Assembly (NCBI GenBank): GCA_016765515.1
Contig: JAESPT010000096.1
Coordinates: 1-5,690 of the forward strand
Direction of reading: 5' to 3'
Origin: Sneathiella sp.
Lineage (GTDB): Bacteria > Pseudomonadota > Alphaproteobacteria > Sneathiellales > Sneathiellaceae
DNA: 5,690 nt
The notes beneath the pieces are model-generated. The model did no database searches. It saw only the letters and a program-made list of their open reading frames with translations, and was not told the origin of the DNA. Shown here piece after piece: positions 1 through 5,690 of this stretch. The translations under genes and the position numbers were made by a program. The first letter of the stretch is position 1, and each line of letters starts with the position of its first letter.

Positions 1-543
1 ATCTTAAAACTCCCCGACGCCATACTCCCCGAAGGAATTTCCAGGCGTCATCATAAAGCACCGGCTTCCTCTGAGTTTAATGTTGTCCAAGGTGATTTTG
101 GCCATCGACCTGCGATCGGCTCTACCAGTGATGGTTCCGTCTCAGATCATGTTCCAGATGCAGCTGTCTCGCTTCCACTTTATGGAAAAATTGCTGCGGG
201 TACTGCCATTGAAGCCCTCAGTGACCCGACAAGCTATATTGATATTCCACCATCAATGTTATCCAGAGGCACACATTTCTGCTTGGAAGTTGCCGGCGAT
301 TCTATGATTGATGCGGGCATCCACGACGGTGATACTGTTCTTATTCGAGAAAGTAAAACCGCAGAAAACGGAGCGATTGTCGTTGCTTTGGTCGATGATG
401 AGGAAGTCACTCTCAAGCGTTTGCACCGTAAAGGAAATACTGTTGCCCTTGAAGCGGCAAATCCGAATTATGAAACGCGTATATTTGGCCCTGACCGGAT
501 TAAGGTACAGGGACAACTTGTTGGTCTTTTCAGAAAATACTAA
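1..543 (+). CDS. lexA: LexA repressor, C-terminal part (5' end off the window)
   Basis: This is the 180-residue C-terminal part of the SOS repressor. LexA blocks DNA-repair genes until RecA filaments on single-stranded DNA trigger its self-cleavage in the cytoplasm. The frame is open from base 1 to the TAA at 541-543. In fragment numbering, residues 1-15 look like the end of the winged-helix DNA-binding domain (ILKLPD...). Residues 16-55 are a long polar linker of the kind seen in alphaproteobacterial LexA. The scissile Ala66-Gly67 lies in GKIAAG, the nucleophile Ser101 in GDSM, and the general base Lys139 in VTLKR. The 35-residue spacing from cleavage site to Ser matches E. coli (Ala84, Ser119), and the Ser-Lys spacing differs by one residue. 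The protein ends in GQLVGLFRKY. By comparison with alphaproteobacterial homologues of about 230-240 residues, some 50-60 N-terminal residues with the helix-turn-helix are missing, together with the start codon and promoter. A shorter internal start at 256 would remove the cleavage site and is not credible. Confidence 0.95.
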   Translation: MLKLPDAILPEGISRRHHKAPASSEFNVVQGDFGHRPAIGSTSDGSVSDHVPDAAVSLPLYGKIAAGTAIEALSDPTSYIDIPPSMLSRGTHFCLEVAGDSMIDAGIHDGDTVLIRESKTAENGAIVVALVDDEEVTLKRLHRKGNTVALEAANPNYETRIFGPDRIKVQGQLVGLFRKY

Positions 544-564
544 TCCCTATCACAGCTGCAAAAA

Positions 565-2667
565 TTATTTTAGGATTCTATCTTGATAGCGTAAGGGTAC
601 CCAGGGCCGTGTTCCCCGCAGAGAATTAACCGTGTCAATACGGATGTTCCCTTCTTCTTCAAAATACAAGGCATGGGTTCCGGACCGCCATAGGTCAAAC
701 CTATCAATGATGTACGTCGGAAACGGGCACGGGTGATTTACCGGTTCTGAACTGAGCAAGACGTGTGCTCTTTCGCAGTCCATTCCTGACGCCATCCAGT
801 TTTCAGCAAAGGCGATGATATAAGGTTTCCTTGTATAAACGCATCCCACCAGGTCGCATTTTATCAATGACGTTGTGTTTGCGTAGGGTGTTATTTTCCG
901 AAATTCTGATCTGCCATACAGAAGTTGCCACTTTTTCCGTTCAAATCTGTCCCTCCGCATTGTTGAAACAAATATCTCCTCTGCTGAATTATGGATCAAA
1001 AACAAGTTCCCTGATTGAGAAAATAGAATATCCGGCGGGGAATAAAGCCACAGCCCAGGAAGGGCCGCTGCCAAAATAACAAGACCTCCCCACTTTAGGC
1101 GGTTCCGCCATATGAGGAACCACAGAACAGCAAGAACTAATCCAATTAGGACCGATTCAGGATAAGTTCCTAGCTGCAGACTTGCATTGGGTAGAGAAGA
1201 GACGACATGAGCAATTTTCAATATCATCTCAATCCCCGCCCCTGCCAAATCCAGTGCAATTGAAGTCTCAAAGACGGGCATCAGGAGAAACGCGACAAGG
1301 GTCCAGGGCATAACCCAAAAGCCCATAAGAGGAACTGCAATAAGATTGGCAAGAAGACCTAGTAGAGCAAATTGTCCAAAGTGAAAGATAGCAAAAGGCG
1401 CTGTAGCCGCTGAAGCGATAAGAGATGTGAACACCACACCGGCAAGGTACAGGATTATCCGTTTAACAAAATTTGCATTTTGCATAGAAGACAACAGGCG
1501 AACCCCAAACCGTTCATAGACTGCAATGAGACAAAAGACAGCGGCAAAGGACATTTGAAAGCTGGCGGTTAGCAAGCTCTCCGGTAGGAACAAAAGGATC
1601 AAAAGGGCAGCAAGCGCGATATTTCGCAGGGACAATGCGGTTCGATCAAAGCAAACAGCAATAAAAACCATAGAAATCATCAAATAAGCTCTTAATGCGG
1701 ATACGGACATACCACTGACAAGCAAATATCCGGTCAACCCCATTAACGCTATAACAGCAGCCCATTTCTTTATGGGATATGTCAAAGCCACTCGCGGCCA
1801 GCAACTCGCAAGCAGCCGGACTGCGAAAAATATCAGGCCTCCAACCATTCCCATATGTAATCCGGAAATGGCTAAAAGATGAGCGAGGCCAGACTGTCGC
1901 ATTTCTTGAATCTGTTTCTTACTCAAAGCTTGCCTATCACCGGACATAATCGCAATGGAAAAACCGGCTGTATCGGCTGGCGCATTTTGACTTACGTAAG
2001 TATTTACCAGGTCCCGTAATTTTGCAGACAAGTGATTAATTTGGAATTCATTACCCTTTATCTCATTCACGATCAGCACCGGACTGATACTATAACCGAC
2101 GGCACCAATTTTTTTGAAATAGGAATCTCGCTGAAAGTCATAGGCACCTGGATAGGCCGGAGGCGGCGGCGGCAAGAGCACCGCTTTCAAGGACACGAGT
2201 TGTCCCGGTTTGATATGTGAAATATCTGAGCGAATGGTCAGCCGTATCTTTGAAAGCTTCGGTAAACCCTCTCTTTCAAAGGAAAGATTAGTAAGGATCA
2301 ATCGTTTTTTCTTTAAACCGGCACTTTTCTCTATGACCAGTCCAGAGAGTTCAGTAAATGATTTTTTCTGTAAAACGGGTGCAGCTACACTTAACTCCCG
2401 GATCAATCCCGCGTTAAATCCAAGACTGACGATCAGGCTCACCAGAACAGGGGTAAAGAGAAACTGCTGGTTTCTGATGGCCGGAAGGAAAAATAATACC
2501 CCTATCAAGACAGTATATCCTAAGGCGGTAATGTCCGGTTGCCACGTCAGGCCGAAAAATACGGATACGCCTATGCCGAAAAGAACAGGGCTCCACAGGA
2601 ACCATCGGCTCCTTTCCTCCATGACTTGTATAAAAAGCCACTTTATAACGGTATACTCAGAAACCAT
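565..2667 (-). CDS. comEC: ComEC/Rec2 family DNA internalization protein
   Basis: This encodes a 700-residue polytopic inner-membrane protein of the ComEC/Rec2 family, the channel that carries single-stranded transforming DNA into the cytoplasm. Hydrophobic segments at about 24-63 and 70-88 precede a soluble, probably OB-fold region (DUF4131 type, about 100-205) with the PPPPP...YPGAYDF motif at 166-178. The Competence domain (about 235-525) carries the family signature LLAISGLHMG (264-273), SGMSVSALRAYLM (318-330), SFQMSFAAV (369-377) and many membrane helices. The tail after residue 543 corresponds to the metallo-beta-lactamase-like domain but shows no HxHxDH metal site. It contains CDLVGC, IDRFDLWRSG and GTRPWV. 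The start at 2667 is chosen because GGGGAAG lies 9 bases upstream; the internal Met16 (2622) has no such site. The gene converges on lexA with a 21-base gap and diverges from gltX. Actual natural competence of the host is not shown by this gene alone, because ComEC is widely kept in alphaproteobacteria. Confidence 0.95.
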   Translation of the reverse strand: MVSEYTVIKWLFIQVMEERSRWFLWSPVLFGIGVSVFFGLTWQPDITALGYTVLIGVLFFLPAIRNQQFLFTPVLVSLIVSLGFNAGLIRELSVAAPVLQKKSFTELSGLVIEKSAGLKKKRLILTNLSFEREGLPKLSKIRLTIRSDISHIKPGQLVSLKAVLLPPPPPAYPGAYDFQRDSYFKKIGAVGYSISPVLIVNEIKGNEFQINHLSAKLRDLVNTYVSQNAPADTAGFSIAIMSGDRQALSKKQIQEMRQSGLAHLLAISGLHMGMVGGLIFFAVRLLASCWPRVALTYPIKKWAAVIALMGLTGYLLVSGMSVSALRAYLMISMVFIAVCFDRTALSLRNIALAALLILLFLPESLLTASFQMSFAAVFCLIAVYERFGVRLLSSMQNANFVKRIILYLAGVVFTSLIASAATAPFAIFHFGQFALLGLLANLIAVPLMGFWVMPWTLVAFLLMPVFETSIALDLAGAGIEMILKIAHVVSSLPNASLQLGTYPESVLIGLVLAVLWFLIWRNRLKWGGLVILAAALPGLWLYSPPDILFSQSGNLFLIHNSAEEIFVSTMRRDRFERKKWQLLYGRSEFRKITPYANTTSLIKCDLVGCVYTRKPYIIAFAENWMASGMDCERAHVLLSSEPVNHPCPFPTYIIDRFDLWRSGTHALYFEEEGNIRIDTVNSLRGTRPWVPLRYQDRILK

Positions 2668-2674
2668 ACGTGGT

Positions 2675-2681
2675 CTTCCCC
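2675..2681 (-). promoter_or_regulatory. Ribosome binding site supporting the comEC start at 2667
   Basis: Read on the minus strand, GGGGAAG lies just before the ATG at 2667, with 9 bases between GGGGA and the start codon. It is an imperfect Shine-Dalgarno match at good spacing. The alternative in-frame ATG at 2622 has no purine-rich tract upstream, so this site decides the start. Confidence 0.45.
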
Positions 2682-2745
2682 AACGCAGACTTGCTCATTT
2701 TGCGAACAACGAGTAAAAACACCTTTAAACTCTAAACTTCACGCC

Positions 2746-2776
2746 ATTTTAAACCTATAATTGAATAGGATGTAAA
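2746..2776 (-). promoter_or_regulatory. Candidate comEC promoter
   Basis: On the minus strand, TTTACA (2776-2771) and TAAAAT (2751-2746) each match the sigma-70 hexamers at 5 of 6 positions. Their spacing is 19 bases, slightly long. Transcription would begin near 2739 and give a leader of about 70 bases before the ATG at 2667. The site overlaps the candidate gltX -10 box on the other strand, so the two promoters may compete. The assignment is by eye and chance matches are easy in this AT-rich gap. Confidence 0.3.
2756..2761 (+). promoter_or_regulatory. Candidate gltX -10 box
   Basis: A perfect TATAAT lies 25 bases before the gltX ATG, which would leave a short leader of roughly 19 bases. No convincing -35 hexamer sits 16-18 bases upstream (the bases there read around AAACTT). 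This is therefore a probable but incomplete promoter call. The leader lacks a clear Shine-Dalgarno sequence: the only AGGA (2767-2770) is 16 bases from the ATG. Confidence 0.4.
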
Positions 2777-2786
2777 GTAAATAACC

Positions 2787-4190
2787 ATGACCGTTATTAC
2801 GAGATTTGCGCCCTCCCCAACCGGTTTCCTTCATATCGGTGGTGCCAGAACAGCACTTTTCAATTGGCTTTATGCGCGCCACAACAAGGGTAAGTTTTTG
2901 CTTCGCATTGAAGATACCGATAGAGAACGGTCAACAGATGAAGCAATTGAAGCCATTCTCGAAGGCATGAAGTGGATGGGCCTTGATTGGGATGGCGACC
3001 CGACCTACCAGTTTTCCAATAGAGAACGTCATGCACAGGTTGCCAATCAACTTCTGGAGCAGGGAAAAGCCTATCACTGTTATGCTTCCAAGGAAGAATT
3101 AACGGAAATGCGGGAGACGGCTCGCGCTGAAGGGCGCGCGCCGGGCTATGATGGACGGTGGAGAGATCGCGATCCCGCAGAAGCCCCTGAAGGTGTTCCG
3201 CCCGTTGTTCGCTTTAAATCACCCAACGAGGGAAATACGGTTATTCACGATGCTGTACAGGGAGACGTGACCATCGCCAATGCGCAGCTTGATGATCTCA
3301 TTCTGCTGCGTGCCGATGGAACACCTACATACATGCTCTCGGTTATTGTTGATGATCATGATATGGGAGTCACCAATATTATTCGCGGTGATGACCATCT
3401 GACAAATGCCGCGCGGCAGCTTCAATTATACGACGCTCTCGGTTGGGATGCACCGGAAATGTCCCATATTCCGCTCATTCACGGTTCAGATGGCGCCAAA
3501 CTTTCTAAAAGACATGGCGCACTGGGTGTGGAGGCATATCGGGATATGGGTTACCTGCCCGAAGCCATGCGAAATTATTTACTGCGTCTTGGCTGGTCTC
3601 ATGGCGATGATGAAATCATTTCCACAGAACAGGCCATTGAATGGTTTAATCTGGAAAATATCGGCAAATCTGCGTCCCGATTTGACTTCACCAAGCTGGA
3701 AAACCTCAACGGAACCTATATTCGTGAGGCTGATGATAAATATTTAACATCTCTGATTGTCCCGCTTTTAGCAGAGAAAACTGGCGTTTCAGTAACATCC
3801 CATCACGTTACTATGATTGAAAAAGCCATGAACGGCTTGAAAGAAAGAGCAAAATCAGTATTATCCCTCGCAGACAGTTCGATTTTCTTAATAACAGAAC
3901 GCCCTTTATCTCTGGATGAAAAGGCCAAGAAATTGCTTACAGCCGATGCGAGCGCTATATTAGTTCGATTAGCTGACAAGTTGGAAGTTCTTGTTTCCTG
4001 GGAAAAAGAGGGAATAGAGGCTGTCGTCCGCGAAAGTGCCGAAAGCGAAGAATTAAAATTGGGGAAAATTGCGCAACCACTTCGCGCAGCTTTGACAGGA
4101 ACTACCGTGTCACCCGGAATTTTTGATGTTCTCGAAATTCTTGGAAAAGAAGAGGCTCTTGGTCGGATAAGAGACGCAGCGGAATCATAA
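2787..4190 (+). CDS. gltX: Glutamyl-tRNA synthetase
   Basis: This is an intact 467-residue class Ib aminoacyl-tRNA synthetase that joins glutamate to tRNA(Glu) using ATP in the cytoplasm; 467 residues is the normal family length. The Rossmann catalytic domain opens with [20 protein letters not shown] (6-25), where HIGG (16-19) is the HIGH-type ATP-binding motif. The second signature, KLSKR (238-242, in [13 protein letters not shown]), is the KMSKS-type loop. Other family blocks are [23 protein letters not shown] and GWSHGDDE. The helical anticodon-binding region runs from about 310 to the end and closes with [17 protein letters not shown]. The zinc-binding Cys/His set of E. coli GluRS is not present: only Cys98 remains. 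Alphaproteobacteria often carry a second gltX paralogue, and those without glutaminyl-tRNA synthetase rely on a GluRS that also charges tRNA(Gln), which GatCAB then corrects. Which specificity this enzyme has cannot be read here. It starts at the only upstream ATG and lies 126 bases before gltA on the same strand. Confidence 0.97.
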   Translation: MTVITRFAPSPTGFLHIGGARTALFNWLYARHNKGKFLLRIEDTDRERSTDEAIEAILEGMKWMGLDWDGDPTYQFSNRERHAQVANQLLEQGKAYHCYASKEELTEMRETARAEGRAPGYDGRWRDRDPAEAPEGVPPVVRFKSPNEGNTVIHDAVQGDVTIANAQLDDLILLRADGTPTYMLSVIVDDHDMGVTNIIRGDDHLTNAARQLQLYDALGWDAPEMSHIPLIHGSDGAKLSKRHGALGVEAYRDMGYLPEAMRNYLLRLGWSHGDDEIISTEQAIEWFNLENIGKSASRFDFTKLENLNGTYIREADDKYLTSLIVPLLAEKTGVSVTSHHVTMIEKAMNGLKERAKSVLSLADSSIFLITERPLSLDEKAKKLLTADASAILVRLADKLEVLVSWEKEGIEAVVRESAESEELKLGKIAQPLRAALTGTTVSPGIFDVLEILGKEEALGRIRDAAES

Positions 4191-4247
4191 ATTTTGCTGG
4201 CGGAGAATTCATTTCCGCAAGTTTCGCCCATATAAAAAATTGAATAC

Positions 4248-4263
4248 TGTTCCAACCGGAACA
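4248..4263 (+). repeat. Perfect inverted repeat in the gltA leader (first)
   Basis: TGTTCC and GGAACA flank the 4-base loop AACC, forming a perfect 6-bp hairpin or a palindromic operator. It lies 53 bases before the gltA ATG. No T-run follows (AAAGTAAACC), so it is not a normal intrinsic terminator for gltX. The function is unknown. The half-site arrangement GTTC-N6-GAAC is not the alphaproteobacterial LexA box, which is a direct repeat GAAC-N7-GAAC. Confidence 0.4.
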
Positions 4264-4275
4264 AAGTAAACCTTA

Positions 4276-4293
4276 AGCCAATTCCTGTTGGCT
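4276..4293 (+). repeat. Perfect inverted repeat in the gltA leader (second)
   Basis: AGCCAA and TTGGCT flank the 6-base loop TTCCTG, a second perfect 6-bp hairpin only 12 bases after the first. It ends 8 bases before the Shine-Dalgarno sequence of gltA, so in the mRNA it would stand directly upstream of the ribosome landing site. It could influence translation or mRNA stability, but nothing here shows that it does. Confidence 0.4.
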
Positions 4294-4301
4294 GATAAAT
4301 A

Positions 4302-4307
4302 AAGGGA
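4302..4307 (+). promoter_or_regulatory. Ribosome binding site of gltA
   Basis: AAGGGA sits 9 bases before the ATG at 4317. It supports that ATG rather than the TTG codon immediately upstream at 4314. Confidence 0.6.
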
Positions 4308-4316
4308 AAAGATTTG

Positions 4317-5620
4317 ATGAGTGGCTCAAAAGAAAACGGAACTGTTAGTTTTACTGAAGAGAACAGTGCACCGGTAAGCCTTCCATTAATCAGCGGCAGC
4401 GTTGGTCCGAAAGTAATCGACATTCGAAAGCTCTATGCTCAAACAGGTCATTTTACATATGATCCTGGCTTTACATCAACAGCTTCATGTGATTCTGCAA
4501 TCACCTATATTGACGGTGACGAAGGAATTTTGATGCATCGGGGCTATAAAATTGAAGAACTGGCATCCGACAGCGACTTTATGGAAGTCTGTTTCCTTCT
4601 CCTCAAAGGTGAATTGCCAAATGCCGAGGAAAAAGCCAAATTCTCTCACGATATTACCTACCACACCATGTTACACGAACAGCTGATCCAGTTGTTCCGC
4701 GGATTCCGCCGGGATGCCCATCCAATGGCTATTATGGTGGGTGTTGTCGGCGCCCTTTCTGCCTTTTATCATGACAGTACGGATATCAACGATCCGCACC
4801 AGAGAATGGTCGCCAGCTATCGCTTGATCGCTAAAATGCCGACCATTGCTGCAATGGCCTATAAGTATTCCGTTGGCCAACCTTTTATCTACCCAAACAA
4901 TGAGTTGTCCTACGCAGAAAACTTCCTGCATATGACATTCAGTGTTCCCGCTGAAAATTACAAAATGTCGCCTGTAATAGCACGGGCCATGGATCGTATT
5001 TTCATCCTTCATGCAGATCATGAGCAAAATGCATCACATCAACTGTGCGGCTGGCTGGCTCATCAGGAGCTAACCCATTTGCCTGTATCGCAGCCGGGAT
5101 CGCCTGTTTGTGGGGACCGGCTCATGGCGGTGCCAATGAAGCCGTTCTGGAAATGTTGGCGGAAATTGGAACCGTGGACCGGGTTCAGGAATATATTGCC
5201 AAGGCAAAAGACAAGAGCGATCCTTTCCGTCTGATGGGATTTGGTCATCGTGTTTATAAAAACTACGACCCACGCGCCAAAGTCATGCAGGAAACATGTT
5301 ATGAAGTTCTTGATCATTTGGGCATCAAAGATGAGCCAATGCTGAAACTTGCTATGGAGCTTGAGCGGATTGCTCTTGAGGACGAATACTTCATTGAGAA
5401 GAAACTCTTCCCCAATGTTGACTTCTATTCAGGAATTATCTTGAAAGCCCTCGGTTTCCCAACCAGCATGTTCACCGTTCTCTTTGCTCTTGCCCGGACT
5501 GTCGGCTGGGTTGCTCAGTGGAATGAAATGATGGAAGATCCAGGACAGAAAATCGGTCGTCCTCGCCAGCTATATACTGGCCCGTCAGAACGTCCTTTTG
5601 TTCCAATTAACAAGCGCTGA
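4317..5620 (+). pseudogene. gltA: Citrate synthase (type II), interrupted by a one-base frameshift
   Basis: Citrate synthase condenses oxaloacetate with acetyl-CoA to citrate, the first step of the TCA cycle, in the cytoplasm. As given, the frame from the ATG at 4317 reads normally for 240 residues to HEQNAS. It then runs out of frame and stops at 5232-5234 after 65 unrelated residues. The rest of the protein continues in the -1 frame from 5036 ([15 protein letters not shown]...) to the TGA at 5618-5620. Adding one A near 5036 restores a 434-residue protein of normal family length. In that protein the catalytic residues are His270 (WGPAHGG), His311 ([13 protein letters not shown], the family signature) and Asp369 (NVDFYSG), equivalent to E. 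coli His264, His305 and Asp362. The N-terminal part, with [14 protein letters not shown] and [11 protein letters not shown], is typical of the hexameric Gram-negative type. Everything outside the single indel looks intact, so a sequencing or assembly error, or a very recent mutation, is more likely than a decayed gene. Calling the two halves as separate genes would be wrong. Confidence 0.9.
5034..5038 (+). other. Frameshift site in gltA (one base missing)
   Basis: The bases read TCACA where the conserved residues Ser-Thr (of NASTSTVR) need TCA ACA. A5036 has to serve both as the third base of the Ser codon and the first base of the Thr codon, so exactly one A is missing from an AA pair. There is no long homopolymer and no X-XXY-YYZ slippery heptamer here, which argues against programmed frameshifting. 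Confidence 0.9.
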
Positions 5621-5659
5621 TACAGTGCTAGATCCGCGCCATACGACCAAAAAGGTTGT

Positions 5660-5690
5660 CCTGTCCTCAGTTTCGGCTGAGGGCAACAGG
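5660..5690 (+). terminator. Probable intrinsic terminator of gltA, cut by the window end
   Basis: CCTCAG (5665-5670) pairs with CTGAGG (5677-5682) around the loop TTTCGG. The stem extends outward with CCTGT (5660-5664) pairing ACAGG (5686-5690), with a 3-base bulge (GCA) on the right arm. This gives 11 base pairs, starting 40 bases after the gltA stop. The T-run that would complete a rho-independent terminator would lie just beyond the window, so the call rests on the hairpin and its position. Confidence 0.6.

Noticed and set aside
577..590. CTAT...ATAG hairpin just after the lexA stop
   Set aside because: A 4-bp AT-rich stem inside the comEC coding sequence without a T-run is too weak to call a terminator.
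2693..2707. Possible LexA box (GCTC-N7-GAAC) upstream of comEC
   Set aside because: Only the second half fits the alphaproteobacterial consensus GAAC-N7-GAAC; the first half has two mismatches. A single half-site is expected by chance.
2210..2716. 168-residue plus-strand open frame opposite the start of comEC
   Set aside because: It lies antisense to the conserved N-terminal part of ComEC and has no recognisable domain, so it is a shadow frame.
4200..4218. GCGGA...TCCGC inverted repeat after gltX as a terminator
   Set aside because: The stem is only 5-6 bp with a 7-9 base loop and is followed by AAGTTTCGCC rather than a T-run.
4231..4236. TATAAA as a -10 box for gltA
   Set aside because: The bases 17 upstream (TTCATT) are a poor -35, and the AT-rich spacer makes chance matches likely, so the gltA promoter is left unassigned.
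3803..4423. 206-residue minus-strand open frame across the end of gltX and the start of gltA
   Set aside because: It is antisense to two clearly conserved genes, its sequence is serine- and phenylalanine-rich in the way reverse-strand shadows are, and it matches no recognised family.
5031..5050. Programmed -1 ribosomal frameshifting in gltA
   Set aside because: The shift direction would fit, but there is no X-XXY-YYZ slippery heptamer and no obvious downstream pseudoknot, and citrate synthase is not known to use frameshifting. A missing base explains it more simply.
5045..5620. Separate 191-residue gene starting at GTG 5045
   Set aside because: It is the C-terminal half of citrate synthase continuing in another frame. 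The GTG is a conserved Val codon and there is no ribosome binding site.

Overview
The window comes from an alphaproteobacterium of moderate GC content. The gene order lexA, comEC (opposite strand), gltX, gltA is a recurrent housekeeping neighbourhood in that class. The LexA linker, the ComEC C-terminal tail and the GltX sequence also read as alphaproteobacterial. The genus cannot be fixed from this sequence alone.

Layout. Positions 1-543 (+) hold the C-terminal part of the SOS repressor LexA: the linker, the Ala-Gly self-cleavage site and the Ser/Lys protease domain. The DNA-binding N-terminus lies off the left edge. After a gap of only 21 bases, comEC runs convergently on the minus strand (2667 down to 565) and encodes a 700-residue ComEC/Rec2 DNA-uptake channel with a degenerate C-terminal metallo-beta-lactamase-like region. 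A 119-base divergent intergenic region (2668-2786) separates comEC from gltX and holds candidate promoters for both. gltX (2787-4190, +) encodes an intact glutamyl-tRNA synthetase. A 126-base leader with two perfect 6-bp inverted repeats and a good ribosome binding site precedes gltA (4317-5620, +), a type II citrate synthase. The window ends inside what looks like the gltA terminator hairpin.

The most notable observation is that gltA is broken as given. One base is missing near 5036, in the codons for a highly conserved stretch. Restoring it gives a 434-residue citrate synthase with all catalytic residues. This is either an error in the sequence or a very recent mutation.

The genes do not form a single pathway. 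LexA controls the DNA damage response, ComEC imports single-stranded DNA, GltX charges tRNA with glutamate, and GltA starts the TCA cycle, which supplies 2-oxoglutarate and so glutamate. I see no mobile element, CRISPR array, RNA gene or new system here. No stretch longer than 300 bases lacks a gene.
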